Shown: piece after piece, positions 19,101-25,507 of the stretch
Layout: the number at the start of each line of letters is the position of its first letter
How positions within the stretch are numbered: the stretch's first letter is position 1
From: Magnetospirillum sp. SS-4
Lineage (GTDB): Bacteria > Pseudomonadota > Alphaproteobacteria > Rhodospirillales > Magnetospirillaceae
NCBI RefSeq assembly: GCF_902729425.1
Contig: NZ_CACVCH010000024.1
Span: forward strand, 62,001 to 126,000
Reading direction: 5' to 3'
DNA: 64,000 nt
Translations under genes and position numbers: made by a program
The notes under the pieces: generated by a model
Databases searched by the model: none
Told to the model about the DNA's origin: nothing
The model's input: only the letters and a program-made list of their open reading frames with translations

Positions 19101-19141
19101 GCCGCAGCGGGCGCTGGGTCGACGAAGACGACGACCTGTAG
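16115..19141 (+). CDS. Primase-helicase fusion: Toprim plus DUF927-type ATPase
   Basis: 1008 residues. The N-terminal third resembles phage DNA primases: a CHC2-like region with GWGFDHATGESAGPIDLI, then a Toprim domain with GVAEGIETALSAWAIFG and VTIFADAGDAGQQAA. The C-terminal part is a DUF927-like P-loop ATPase with Walker A LSGLSSSGKTTAQKLA and Walker B TVLALDELAHVDGR, followed by a winged-helix-like end. It should prime and unwind phage DNA. The ATG at 16115 overlaps the helicase stop by 4 bp. It is the last gene of the tightly coupled early operon before a gene-poor gap. Confidence 0.9.
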   Translation: MIDLNDVWAPPARHDLHNIRDRLAATAPDWLPGLFPQARWSQDRRTLRCADLSGRAPRKEGSCILHLAGPHAGWGFDHATGESAGPIDLIHHATGLADRDLFEEAARLARLDLPAPPRANNPKPTHDLEVARIIGSAQPLAGTVGETYLRHRGVGNPRSPDLLYHDDLPDFEGRRGWPGLVGVVRDGAGNPTGGIHRTFLLDDGSGKAPPGKKMLGAVDGGSVRLAPLPADGHLGVAEGIETALSAWAIFGIPTWAALSAGGIRQWQWPEGTSRVTIFADAGDAGQQAAATLADRLNAADIPSTIVSPLHGDDFNDDLRKGAALAHYNNVQPAAEEAPTFESLMAQVDSLQDGDAIALGRLYAEIASCNLEIFQQDKLFAAIRKQAGIGIPTSRKQVAALRKTLDAAAADHEADDVSFDDEVRQMATLFPLPRTEGVDLRLCRASRSGEILVHRNMGSGKDGRTMWQAVASPFGIPSRLRYLDHDDAYGLRVVIRDMQGNPRVVDFPRAAIAQQGAQEIRSALYAAGLRTLADGDQVAVMLLKAANPQAETLVVSRPGWHRLEGRDHPVFVTPAGQAMGEATALELAANARSESVRGNLDGWKAAVVAATSVTGCPHFLLGVLAGFSGVVQSLAGLDSCGLNLSGLSSSGKTTAQKLAVSAWTATGIGDGLLQSMRSTENAVEVFAQAASGTVLALDELAHVDGRTIAKLIYAIAGGQGKARMTAGAMLKQRYAWSTYALLSSECSLEEKVRADGGAWIAGMAVRIVDVDVTDVDRHVPASTLQAIAGINNHHGHAGPAFVERIIAADMHRTPDALRDRILTEARKLAGDTTDSARIRAATCLALPLVAGQLAQEFGLLPSFIDIETPVRWAWSRFQKSSDAEALTPGDQVVSMLRAWIAERWDVTIKAVDAGEYGFDRKHNNREAVAWYDRDAIYIPAHRLREAAGETLKAAQISRILTDRDMLARRGDEKRAAIRYIPGIGRIDAYALKRSELGRSGRWVDEDDDL

Positions 19142-19351
19142 GGATCAGGCACCCGCCTGCCGCCGCAGGGCGGCGCGATATCCCTGCCAGACCGGCGACG
19201 GCCTCCTCGCAGCTCCCCTCATTGCCAGATAGCGCTTCAGTTCCTCTCCCTCACGCACTCACCCCATCTGAGGGGTCTAAGTCATCGGGACGCGGGAAAA
19301 TCCTTCTTCCTAAAAAATATATTGCGCCCACCGTGCCCTGGGCTTATAAAA

Positions 19352-19373
19352 GCGGGAGGCGGGAATGTCCCGC
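19352..19373. promoter_or_regulatory. GCGGGA...TCCCGC dyad before the cassette
   Basis: In the 254-bp gap after the primase gene, GCGGGA (19352-19357) and TCCCGC (19368-19373) form an inverted repeat, with an inner copy CGGGA-ATG-TCCCG (19360-19372). It lies 23 bp before the ATG at 19396 and just after an A+T-rich run (about 19298-19326) that could hold a promoter. It is either an operator or a leader hairpin of the cassette. Confidence 0.35.
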
Positions 19374-19395
19374 ATCCCGTTATAAGGTGCAGGCG

Positions 19396-20373
19396 ATGAA
19401 CTTCGAATTTCAGTATGACTCCTACGACGGCTACGAGCTGTTCAAGCTGGGCGACCATGTCGGCCAGTTGGCCGAGGTCATGTATGGCAAGCGTGCCGCC
19501 AACGCGGCGATGATTGCTTTAATCCAGGAACTGCTTGCGCAGATTGGAAACGAGGGGCTTCTCACCATCGAGCCCTATGCCTCGGCCATGGCGACCGGCG
19601 GCTGGCGCGCCGTGTGGGAAGCCCTCGACGGCGAGGACAGCCACGTCTCCCCTAGTGACTACGACAGGAACGAGACGGCCCAGTGGTGCTGCGAGCTTTA
19701 TCGGTATGGCATTGACGGTTACTCCGAGGGATACGACGCCTCCGGAGAGAACCCGCTGACCGTCGAGCAGCAACTGCGTCAGATGCTGGACTGGGCGGCC
19801 GAGCTCCTGGCCAACGTACCCTCGCATTGGCTGGCGCCCCTGGACGACTTACCCAAAACCATCGCCGCAGCGCAAGGCCGTTGGAAGCTCGACATCACCC
19901 GCGAGGCGCTGACCGTCGAGGAGGTCGCTGCTTTGGCCAAGGTGTCGGCCAAGACCATTCGCAACCTGCTCTCCAAGGGCGATCTCCAGCGGGAAGGGAG
20001 CACTATCCCTGCTGACTCCGCCGAGGCTTGGCTCAATGGCAGCCCGAACTTCACACCGTCGAGCTGGCGTGATGCCGAGCCCCGGCAAAAGCCCGAGGCG
20101 GCGCCGAGCATCGACCGTCCTGTTTTTGTACCCCATGACGCTGATGGCCGCGCCTTTCTTCCCGACGTCAAGACGCCCGGCGGGTACGTCCTGGGGCCGA
20201 AGGGGGCCGAGGAAAAATTCGATGATTTCTGGGCTGCGATGAACCGGCTTCAGGAGATGGATACGCCTCGGTGGCGCCGTCCGTCCACTGGCTCCGGCCG
20301 CCCCAGCATTGTCATCGGCAAGGGCTGGAAGCGCATGTCCATCGCCGAAATCGAGCGGATGCTCGCTGGCTAA
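19396..20373 (+). CDS. Hypothetical protein with central HTH
   Basis: 325 residues from ATG 19396. Residues about 1-140 are an acidic, Tyr-rich domain (FQYDSYDGYELFKLGDHVG). Residues about 170-205 form a helix-turn-helix of excisionase/MerR look: LTVEEVAALAKVSAKTIRNL, then KGDLQREGSTIPADSAEAWL. The C-terminus carries a disordered Arg/Pro-rich linker and a short GKGWKRMSIAEIERML helix. It opens a three-gene cassette with a UDG-like protein and a small conserved protein. It may be the cassette regulator or a DNA-targeting component. Confidence 0.8.
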   Translation: MNFEFQYDSYDGYELFKLGDHVGQLAEVMYGKRAANAAMIALIQELLAQIGNEGLLTIEPYASAMATGGWRAVWEALDGEDSHVSPSDYDRNETAQWCCELYRYGIDGYSEGYDASGENPLTVEQQLRQMLDWAAELLANVPSHWLAPLDDLPKTIAAAQGRWKLDITREALTVEEVAALAKVSAKTIRNLLSKGDLQREGSTIPADSAEAWLNGSPNFTPSSWRDAEPRQKPEAAPSIDRPVFVPHDADGRAFLPDVKTPGGYVLGPKGAEEKFDDFWAAMNRLQEMDTPRWRRPSTGSGRPSIVIGKGWKRMSIAEIERMLAG

Positions 20374-20391
20374 CTGAGGGAGGGGAAAACG

Positions 20392-21147
20392 ATGGAAAAC
20401 CGCTTTCATTCCGCCATTGCGGCTCGTTCGCTTAACCCGCAGGACAGCGAACTTATAATGGCTCAGGACGGCAACGTCACCGTCTACTACAGCCCGTTCG
20501 ATTACGTTCGCCCGACCGCGCGCGTCGTCATCGTTGGCATCACGCCTGGGGCCCAGCAGTCGGGCAATGCTTTAGCCGCGGCTCACAACGCCCTGAAACG
20601 TGGTGCCAGCCTTGAGGATGCCCTGCGCTCCGCCAAGGACTACGCCTCGTTTAGCGGCGCCATGCGTTCCAATCTGGTCGCCATGCTTGACCATGTCGGT
20701 GTCGCCCAGTGGCTAGGCATTCCGTCGACAGCGTCGCTTTGGGCGGAGAACCTCCACCTGGCACACTTCACCTCGGTGCTGCGCTACCCGGTGTTTGTCG
20801 GCGGCAAGGATTACAGCGGCAGCTCGCCTGACATGCTGGCCCATCCGCTGCTGCGCCAGCAAATTGACAACTGGTTCGGCCGGGAGTTGGAGCAGCTCCC
20901 CAATGCCCTTTGGGTTCCACTGGGCGACAAGGTGGCCAAGGTGCTGTCGTCCGTGGCCGCACTGAAGGGATTGTCACCGCGCGTATTGGATGGGCTTCCG
21001 CACCCTTCTGGCGCCAACGCCGAGCGCATCTCTTACTTCTTGGGACGAAAGGCCCGAGAGGCGCTCTCCCCCAAGACCAACGCCGCCAAGATTGATAGCG
21101 CCAAGATCCGTGCCACGTCGACCATGCGAGCGCTGCTGGCCGTCTAA
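20392..21147 (+). CDS. Uracil-DNA-glycosylase-superfamily-like protein
   Basis: 251 residues; ATG preceded by GGGAGGGG. Two motifs suggest the UDG fold: VVIVGITPGAQQSGN (residues about 44-58), corresponding to the water-activating GxxPG loop, and GLPHPSGANAERISYFLGRK (about 201-220), corresponding to the HPS leucine-loop region. Between them are helices and a WVPLGDKVAKVL strand like the central sheet of UDG enzymes. The usual Asp or Asn after the first Gly is replaced by Ile-Thr, so the substrate or activity may differ. It lies in a replication region of the phage. Base-excision activity is inferred. Confidence 0.65.
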   Translation: MENRFHSAIAARSLNPQDSELIMAQDGNVTVYYSPFDYVRPTARVVIVGITPGAQQSGNALAAAHNALKRGASLEDALRSAKDYASFSGAMRSNLVAMLDHVGVAQWLGIPSTASLWAENLHLAHFTSVLRYPVFVGGKDYSGSSPDMLAHPLLRQQIDNWFGRELEQLPNALWVPLGDKVAKVLSSVAALKGLSPRVLDGLPHPSGANAERISYFLGRKAREALSPKTNAAKIDSAKIRATSTMRALLAV

Positions 21148-21186
21148 GTCGAGCCCAGGACAAACCCGAGCTATTGGAGGTAACCC

Positions 21187-21468
21187 ATGTTGCAGATGAC
21201 CCGTCATGGCGCCTGCCGCGCCCAGCAGCGCTCCGTCCCGCCCGCGGTCCTGGACTGGCTTATTCAGTTCGGGGAAGAGGAGTTTCTTGGTGAAGGCGTT
21301 CGCCGCTACGCCTTCACCAAGCGCACCTGGAAGAAGCTTTCGTCCTATCTCGGCGGCCTCGGTCTGGCAGAACCTGACAAGGCTCGGTCAGCGTATGCTG
21401 TTGTCGCACCGGACGACTCCCTGATCACCGTCGGCTATCGGACCGGCCGCCTTAAGTCCGCGTGGTAA
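21187..21468 (+). CDS. Small conserved hypothetical protein (RHG..AQQRSVPP type)
   Basis: 93 residues, ATG 6 bp after GGAGG. The N-terminus TRHGACRAQQRSVPPAVLDW and the C-terminal VVAPDDSLITVGYRTGRLK strand match a recurrent family of about 90-residue proteins starting with RHA/RHG..QQRG.PP. They are distantly reminiscent of the DUF4258/toxin-like BECR fold. It is the third gene of the UDG-like cassette. A ribonuclease-like or regulatory role is a guess. Confidence 0.75.
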   Translation: MLQMTRHGACRAQQRSVPPAVLDWLIQFGEEEFLGEGVRRYAFTKRTWKKLSSYLGGLGLAEPDKARSAYAVVAPDDSLITVGYRTGRLKSAW

Positions 21469-21575
21469 ACAACATGTTCCAGCTGTCCGCTGAAGCGCGG
21501 ATCACGCCGTATGTCTTCGTCGAAATACTTGCGGTCCCAGCATAGCCTGCCCGCAATATACTCCCGAAACGTCAT
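21435..21575 (-). CDS. Possible 46-residue protein
   Basis: Minus-strand frame from ATG 21575 with GGAG 8-9 bp upstream, overlapping the convergent 93-residue gene by 34 bp. The sequence (MTFREYIAGRLCWDRKYFDE and a charged tail) looks protein-like and slightly resembles YozE/SAM-like small phage proteins. It is short, and one edge of the GTGGCCAC array lies over its 5' side. Uncertain. Confidence 0.3.
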   Translation of the reverse strand: MTFREYIAGRLCWDRKYFDEDIRRDPRFSGQLEHVVYHADLRRPVR

Positions 21576-21596
21576 GGGCCACTCCGCCATCGAGGA

Positions 21597-22000
21597 GTGG
21601 CCATTGTGGCCACCCCCACGACTGTCATCAACCGCCGGGCCGACGGAAAATCCCGTCGGCAGGCCCTGGCCGTGGCCACTGGTGACCACCGCGACCGTCC
21701 AGTGGCCACTCGGCCATTCTCAGGTGGCCACTAATTTCCCATTACAGATCAACGTGTTGTCCAGGTTGTGACCACAGTGGCCACTGTGGCCACCTTCCCG
21801 GCGTGAGGTCGGGCATAGATGAGAATTTTTCTGTTCGTCCCAGGTGCCCGAAAAAAATCTTTTGGTCGCGCGTCGAGGCTATTCCCGGCGGAAAAGGTGG
21901 CCACAGTGGCCACAACCTTACTTACTTATTGTTTTTAAAGAGAAAAAGTAGTGGCCACCTCAATCCCGCGAGTGGCCACTCGGTGGCCACTGGTGGCCAC
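21597..22000. repeat. Array of GTGGCCAC palindromes with A+T-rich core
   Basis: Twelve perfect copies of GTGGCCAC start at 21606, 21672, 21702, 21724, 21777, 21786, 21897, 21906, 21951, 21972, 21983 and 21993. Near-copies lie at 21597 (GTGGCCAT), 21682 and 21768 (GTGACCAC). Start-to-start spacings within clusters are 9-11 or 20-22 bp, i.e. one or two helical turns, so bound proteins would line one face of the DNA. An A+T-rich run (about 21918-21948) lies between the 21906 and 21951 copies. The 630-bp region has no convincing gene. The array sits between the UDG-like cassette and the RuvC-like gene, next to the replication genes. Replication origin or multi-site operator are the main readings. 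Confidence 0.85.
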
Positions 22001-22100
22001 ACGCAAATGGACGTGCAATTCGGTTTGAACCGTAATCCCGCGATTCATAAAGTGCCCATCGACCAAAGCCGGAGGCCCACTGTTCTCGTGAGCCTTCATC

Positions 22101-22568
22101 ATGACCACCATCCTCGCCCTTGACCTGGGCACGACCACCGGCTGGGCCATGCGCCTGGCCGATGGTGCCGTTGTTTCCGGCACCATGGAATTCAAACCCG
22201 GCCGATACGAAGGCGGCGGCATGCGCTTCCTTCGCTTCCGCTCCTGGCTCGACCACCTGCTGGACGGCGCCAGGACCATCGACCTCCTGCATTTCGAGGA
22301 AGTCCGCCGTCACGCCGGCACCGATGCCGCCCACATCTATGGCGGCTTCCTCGCCCATCTCGCCGCCTGGTGCGAGCTGAAGCAGATCCCGTACCAGGGC
22401 GTGCCGGTCGGGACCATCAAGCGCCACGCCACCGGCAAAGGCAATGCGGGCAAGGACGCGGTGATCGCCGCCATGCAGGCCCGCGGTTTCAATCCCGAGG
22501 ACGACAACGAGGCCGACGCCCTGGCCATCCTGTCCTGGGCCATCGACACCCAGGGAGGTGCCCGATGA
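22101..22568 (+). CDS. RuvC-like Holliday junction resolvase
   Basis: 155 residues. RNase H-fold acidic residues are in place: ILALDLGTTTGWAM (first Asp), LLHFEEVRRHAG (Glu), and DDNEADALAIL (C-terminal acidic pair), with VGTIKRHATGKGNAGKDAV before the last helix. This is the layout of phage RuvC/Holliday resolvase-like proteins. It should resolve branched DNA before packaging or during recombination. It lies immediately right of the GTGGCCAC array, and its stop overlaps the next ATG by 4 bp. Confidence 0.9.
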   Translation: MTTILALDLGTTTGWAMRLADGAVVSGTMEFKPGRYEGGGMRFLRFRSWLDHLLDGARTIDLLHFEEVRRHAGTDAAHIYGGFLAHLAAWCELKQIPYQGVPVGTIKRHATGKGNAGKDAVIAAMQARGFNPEDDNEADALAILSWAIDTQGGAR

Positions 22569-23047
22569 ACTGGACGCCGTCCCTGGTCGAAGACCGTCTC
22601 GCCGAAGCCGCCGACACCCTGCACCGTCTGCCCGAGACCAGAGTGCAGGGCCACGCCAGCACCTGGCCGCCCTACATCCGGGAAAGCTGGTCGACCGATG
22701 AAGTGACGCTTCGTCGTCCGCCACCCTCGGCCGCCGCGATCACCCGCATGGACGAAACTCTGCCGTGGCTCCAGCTCCTGGATCCGGTCGATGCCAAGAT
22801 CGTCTGGGCGCGGGCCGATGGCAAACCGTGGAAGGTGATTTCCTGGGAGGTCGGCATGACCCGATCCGCCGCCCATCGGCACTGGCTGTTCGCGTTGTGC
22901 GTCATCGCCTGGAAGCTCAATGGCCACCGCATCCCCAAGCACATCACCAAGGCCGAGCTGATCGCCCGCACCAGGGCGGCGGCCAACAGCCAGCCGACGA
23001 TCAGGAGGACAAAATCCGAAATGACACAGGGGGGCATGAAAGCGTAG
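22565..23047 (+). CDS. DUF6362-like phage protein
   Basis: 160 residues, ATGA overlap with the RuvC-like gene. Features are LVEDRLAEAADTLHRLPETR, WPPYIRESW, then an HTH-like segment with LDPVDAKIVWARADGKPWKV, EVGMTRSAAHRHWLFALCVI. The segment resembles a sigma-70 region 4 or DUF6362 helix-turn-helix found in alphaproteobacterial phages. It could regulate middle or late genes. It is the last gene of this operon. Confidence 0.7.
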   Translation: MNWTPSLVEDRLAEAADTLHRLPETRVQGHASTWPPYIRESWSTDEVTLRRPPPSAAAITRMDETLPWLQLLDPVDAKIVWARADGKPWKVISWEVGMTRSAAHRHWLFALCVIAWKLNGHRIPKHITKAELIARTRAAANSQPTIRRTKSEMTQGGMKA

Positions 23048-23224
23048 AACGGACCCAGGCTCGCGAGGGGCGGCGGAAACGATCATCAAATGATCCGCCG
23101 CCCGAAGCGGGCGAAACAATAGAACAAGTCAAGGCGTGTCGGAGGGAAATTGGTTCCTCCCGGGCACTTTCTCTATGCGGGAGGGCTCAGCGCCGAAGAT
23201 CGGTAGCGACAGCCGAAAATTCCA

Positions 23225-23383
23225 GGTTTCCACTCTGGTTTCCAGGTTTCCATTCAGAAGGCGCGGCGCCTAGGCATTCCGCGCCTTTTGCGTCTTCGCG
23301 GGGTGGAAATCGCCCGCTGGAAACCGCCCCCTGGAAACCCGGTCAGGTTTCCATTCCGGTTTCCACGCAGACATAGGTTTCCA
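23225..23383. repeat. GGTTTCCA repeat cluster
   Basis: Eight copies of GGTTTCCA lie in 159 bp just before the cytosine methyltransferase gene. Forward copies start at 23225, 23237, 23245, 23346, 23358 and 23376; inverted copies (TGGAAACC) start at 23318 and 23332. A hairpin (23258-23287) separates the first three from the rest. The last copy ends 5 bp before the methyltransferase ATG, so a binding protein could block transcription or translation of that gene. Confidence 0.8.
23258..23289 (+). terminator. Possible rho-independent terminator
   Basis: AAGGCGCGG (23258-23266) pairs with CCGCGCCTT (23279-23287) around a 12-nt loop, and the second arm runs into a short T tract (TTTT at 23286-23289). 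It lies about 210 bp after the DUF6362-like stop and could end the replication transcript, or act as an attenuator before the methyltransferase. Confidence 0.4.
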
Positions 23384-23388
23384 GCTTC

Positions 23389-24642
23389 ATGCATCTTGCT
23401 CTCTCCGAGCCGGCTCCCCCGGCCGTCGGCGCGATGTCGTGCGCCGCCGAGCTGGTCTACGGCTCGGTGTGCAGTGGCATCGAAGCTGCCACGGTGGCGT
23501 GGGAGCCGCTGGGCTGGAAGCCGGCGTTCTTCGCCGAGATCGAACCATTCCCCTCCGCCGTGCTGGCGCACCGACATCCGGCCATCCCCAACCTGGGTGA
23601 CATGACCGCCATCGACGGGTCGGCGTGGCGGGGAAGGATCGACGTGCTGGTGGGCGGCACGCCCTGCCAGGCGTTCTCGGTGGCGGGCCGACGCAGGTCG
23701 CTGGACGACGCTCGAGGCAATCTCGCCCTTACCTTCGTGGACCTTGCCGATGCTATCGCCCCCGCCTGGATCGTCTGGGAGAACGTCCCCGGCGTGCTGT
23801 CCACCCGCGACAATGCCTTCGGGTGCCTTCTGGGCGGATTGGCCGGAGAAGATGGTCCGTTGCTCCCGCCAGGGAGAAAATGGTCGGACGCTGGTGTTGT
23901 CGTTGGACCCGCGCGAACAGTCGCGTGGCGGGTGCTCGACGCCCAATATTTCGGCCTGGCCCAACGCCGCCGCCGTGTGTTCGTTGTCGCGGGTGCTGGA
24001 GACCGGGCCGATCCCGTCGAGGTACTATTTGAGCGCGAAAGCGTGCGCCGGGATTATTCGCCGCGCCGCCAACCGGAACAAGGTCTTGCCGGAACCCTTG
24101 CGGGCGGCGCTCGCCGCCGTGGCGGCTTCAGTCTCGACGACCTGCCCGTCGCTTTCGGCGGTAACAACACCTCCGGTCCCATCGACGTCGCCACCGCACT
24201 GAATGCCTGCGCCTCGGCCAGCGGGCGGATGGACTTCGAGACCGAGACCTTCGTCACCCATTCCCTGCGCGGCGAGGGCTTCGACGCCTCGGAGGACGGA
24301 ACCGGGCGCGGCACCCCGCTGGTGCCGGTCGCCTTCGACTGCAAGGCCGCCACCCCGGTTGCCGGCGAGACCGTCGCGCCGACCTTGCGGGCGATGAATG
24401 CTGTTGGCCGCGACAATGCCGGTGGCCAGTTGGCTGTCCAGCACGGCTTGGCGGTGCGCCGCCTGACGCCGACCGAATGCGAGCGGCTCCAGGGGTTCCC
24501 GGACGACTACACCCGCATCTCCTGGCGCGGCCGCCCTGCGGATCGCTGTCCCGACGGCCCGCGCTATCGGGCGCTGGGCAACAGCATGGCGGTGCCGGTG
24601 ATGGCCTGGATCGGCCGCCGCATCGAAGGAACCAGGTCGTGA
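23389..24642 (+). CDS. Phage cytosine-C5 DNA methyltransferase
   Basis: 417 residues from ATG 23389; an ATG at 23434 is an alternative because the first has no clear ribosome site. Conserved motifs are SVCSGIEAATVAWEPLGW (I), GGTPCQAFSVAGRR (IV, catalytic Pro-Cys), IVWENVPGVLST (VI, Glu-Asn-Val), FGLAQRRRRVFVVA (VIII), RLTPTECERLQGFPDDY (IX) and YRALGNSMAVPVMAWIG (X). The region between VIII and IX is the target-recognition domain. It should methylate C5 of cytosine in a short site to protect phage DNA from host restriction. It opens the modification block. Confidence 0.95.
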   Translation: MHLALSEPAPPAVGAMSCAAELVYGSVCSGIEAATVAWEPLGWKPAFFAEIEPFPSAVLAHRHPAIPNLGDMTAIDGSAWRGRIDVLVGGTPCQAFSVAGRRRSLDDARGNLALTFVDLADAIAPAWIVWENVPGVLSTRDNAFGCLLGGLAGEDGPLLPPGRKWSDAGVVVGPARTVAWRVLDAQYFGLAQRRRRVFVVAGAGDRADPVEVLFERESVRRDYSPRRQPEQGLAGTLAGGARRRGGFSLDDLPVAFGGNNTSGPIDVATALNACASASGRMDFETETFVTHSLRGEGFDASEDGTGRGTPLVPVAFDCKAATPVAGETVAPTLRAMNAVGRDNAGGQLAVQHGLAVRRLTPTECERLQGFPDDYTRISWRGRPADRCPDGPRYRALGNSMAVPVMAWIGRRIEGTRS

Positions 24643-25505
24643 CCCGCAATCCCTATCGCATCGACGGCCCGGCGCTGGTGTCGTTCTCGGGCGGGCGGAC
24701 ATCGGGGTTCATGCTGCGCCAGATTCTCGACGCCCATGATGGTCGTCTGCCCGACGACGTCCATGTGGTGTTCTTTAACACCGGCCGCGAGTTCGAGCAG
24801 ACGCTGCGCTTCGTCCACGAATGTGGGTCGCGGTGGTCTGTGCTGATCACCTGGCTGGAATACGATCCCGCCGAGCCGTTCGACACCGGCGTGGTGGGGT
24901 ACAACAGCGCCAGCCGAGATGGGGAACCGTTCGCCAAGGTGATCCAGGCACGGGGTTTCCTGCCCAACCCGACCATGCGGCTCTGCACCCATTACCTGAA
25001 GGTCAAGCGCGGCATCGCCTACATGCGCGACCTGCTGGGCTACCCGGAATGGGTCAACGTCGTCGGCCTGCGCCATGACGAGCCCCGCCGGGTCGCCCGC
25101 CAGAAGGCCATGAACGAGGCCGGCAAGGAACGGTTCGAGACCATCCTGCCGCTGGATCAGGCGAAGGTCACCCGCCAGGACGTCTCCGCGTTCTGGAAGC
25201 GCCAGCCCTTCGATCTTGGCCTGCCCGACAATGACGGCAAGACACCGCTGGGCAATTGCGACCTGTGTTTCATGAAGGGCGCGGCGACCATCAAAGGCAT
25301 CATGCGCCTGTTCCCGGATCGGGCCAAATGGTGGATCGACATGGAACGCAACGCCCCGGCGCTCGGCACCCTGACCAAGCCCGAGATGGCACTGTTCCGG
25401 GCCGACCGGCCCAGCTACCGCGAGATGCTCCGCTTCGTCCGCCGCCAGCGGGATTTCGAGGGCGGGCCATCCGATGACTGCCTGCCCTGCGACTGCACGG
25501 ACTGA
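24639..25505 (+). CDS. PP-loop PAPS-reductase-like phage protein
   Basis: 288 residues starting at a GTG that overlaps the methyltransferase stop (GTGA). The PP-loop SFSGGRTSGFMLRQ is near the N-terminus, followed by VVFFNTGREFEQTLRFV and cysteines in RLCTHYLKVK, GNCDLCFMKGA and DDCLPCDCTD. These suggest an adenylating sulfur-transfer or metal-binding fold of the PAPS reductase/DndC superfamily. Phage members are common and mostly uncharacterised. Its position between DNA methyltransferases suggests a nucleic-acid modification or sulfur-transfer role rather than sulfate assimilation. That link is inference. Confidence 0.85.
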   Translation: MTRNPYRIDGPALVSFSGGRTSGFMLRQILDAHDGRLPDDVHVVFFNTGREFEQTLRFVHECGSRWSVLITWLEYDPAEPFDTGVVGYNSASRDGEPFAKVIQARGFLPNPTMRLCTHYLKVKRGIAYMRDLLGYPEWVNVVGLRHDEPRRVARQKAMNEAGKERFETILPLDQAKVTRQDVSAFWKRQPFDLGLPDNDGKTPLGNCDLCFMKGAATIKGIMRLFPDRAKWWIDMERNAPALGTLTKPEMALFRADRPSYREMLRFVRRQRDFEGGPSDDCLPCDCTD

Positions 25506-25507
25506 CC

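Noticed and set aside
21597-22000. CRISPR-like array
   Set aside because: The repeat unit is an 8-bp palindrome at 9-22 bp spacing, far too short for CRISPR repeats and spacers, and there are no cas genes.
24639-25505. Calling the PP-loop protein DndC
   Set aside because: Phages commonly carry PAPS-reductase-like proteins unrelated to phosphorothioation. It is not next to the DndD-like operon, and no dndB or dndE is seen.
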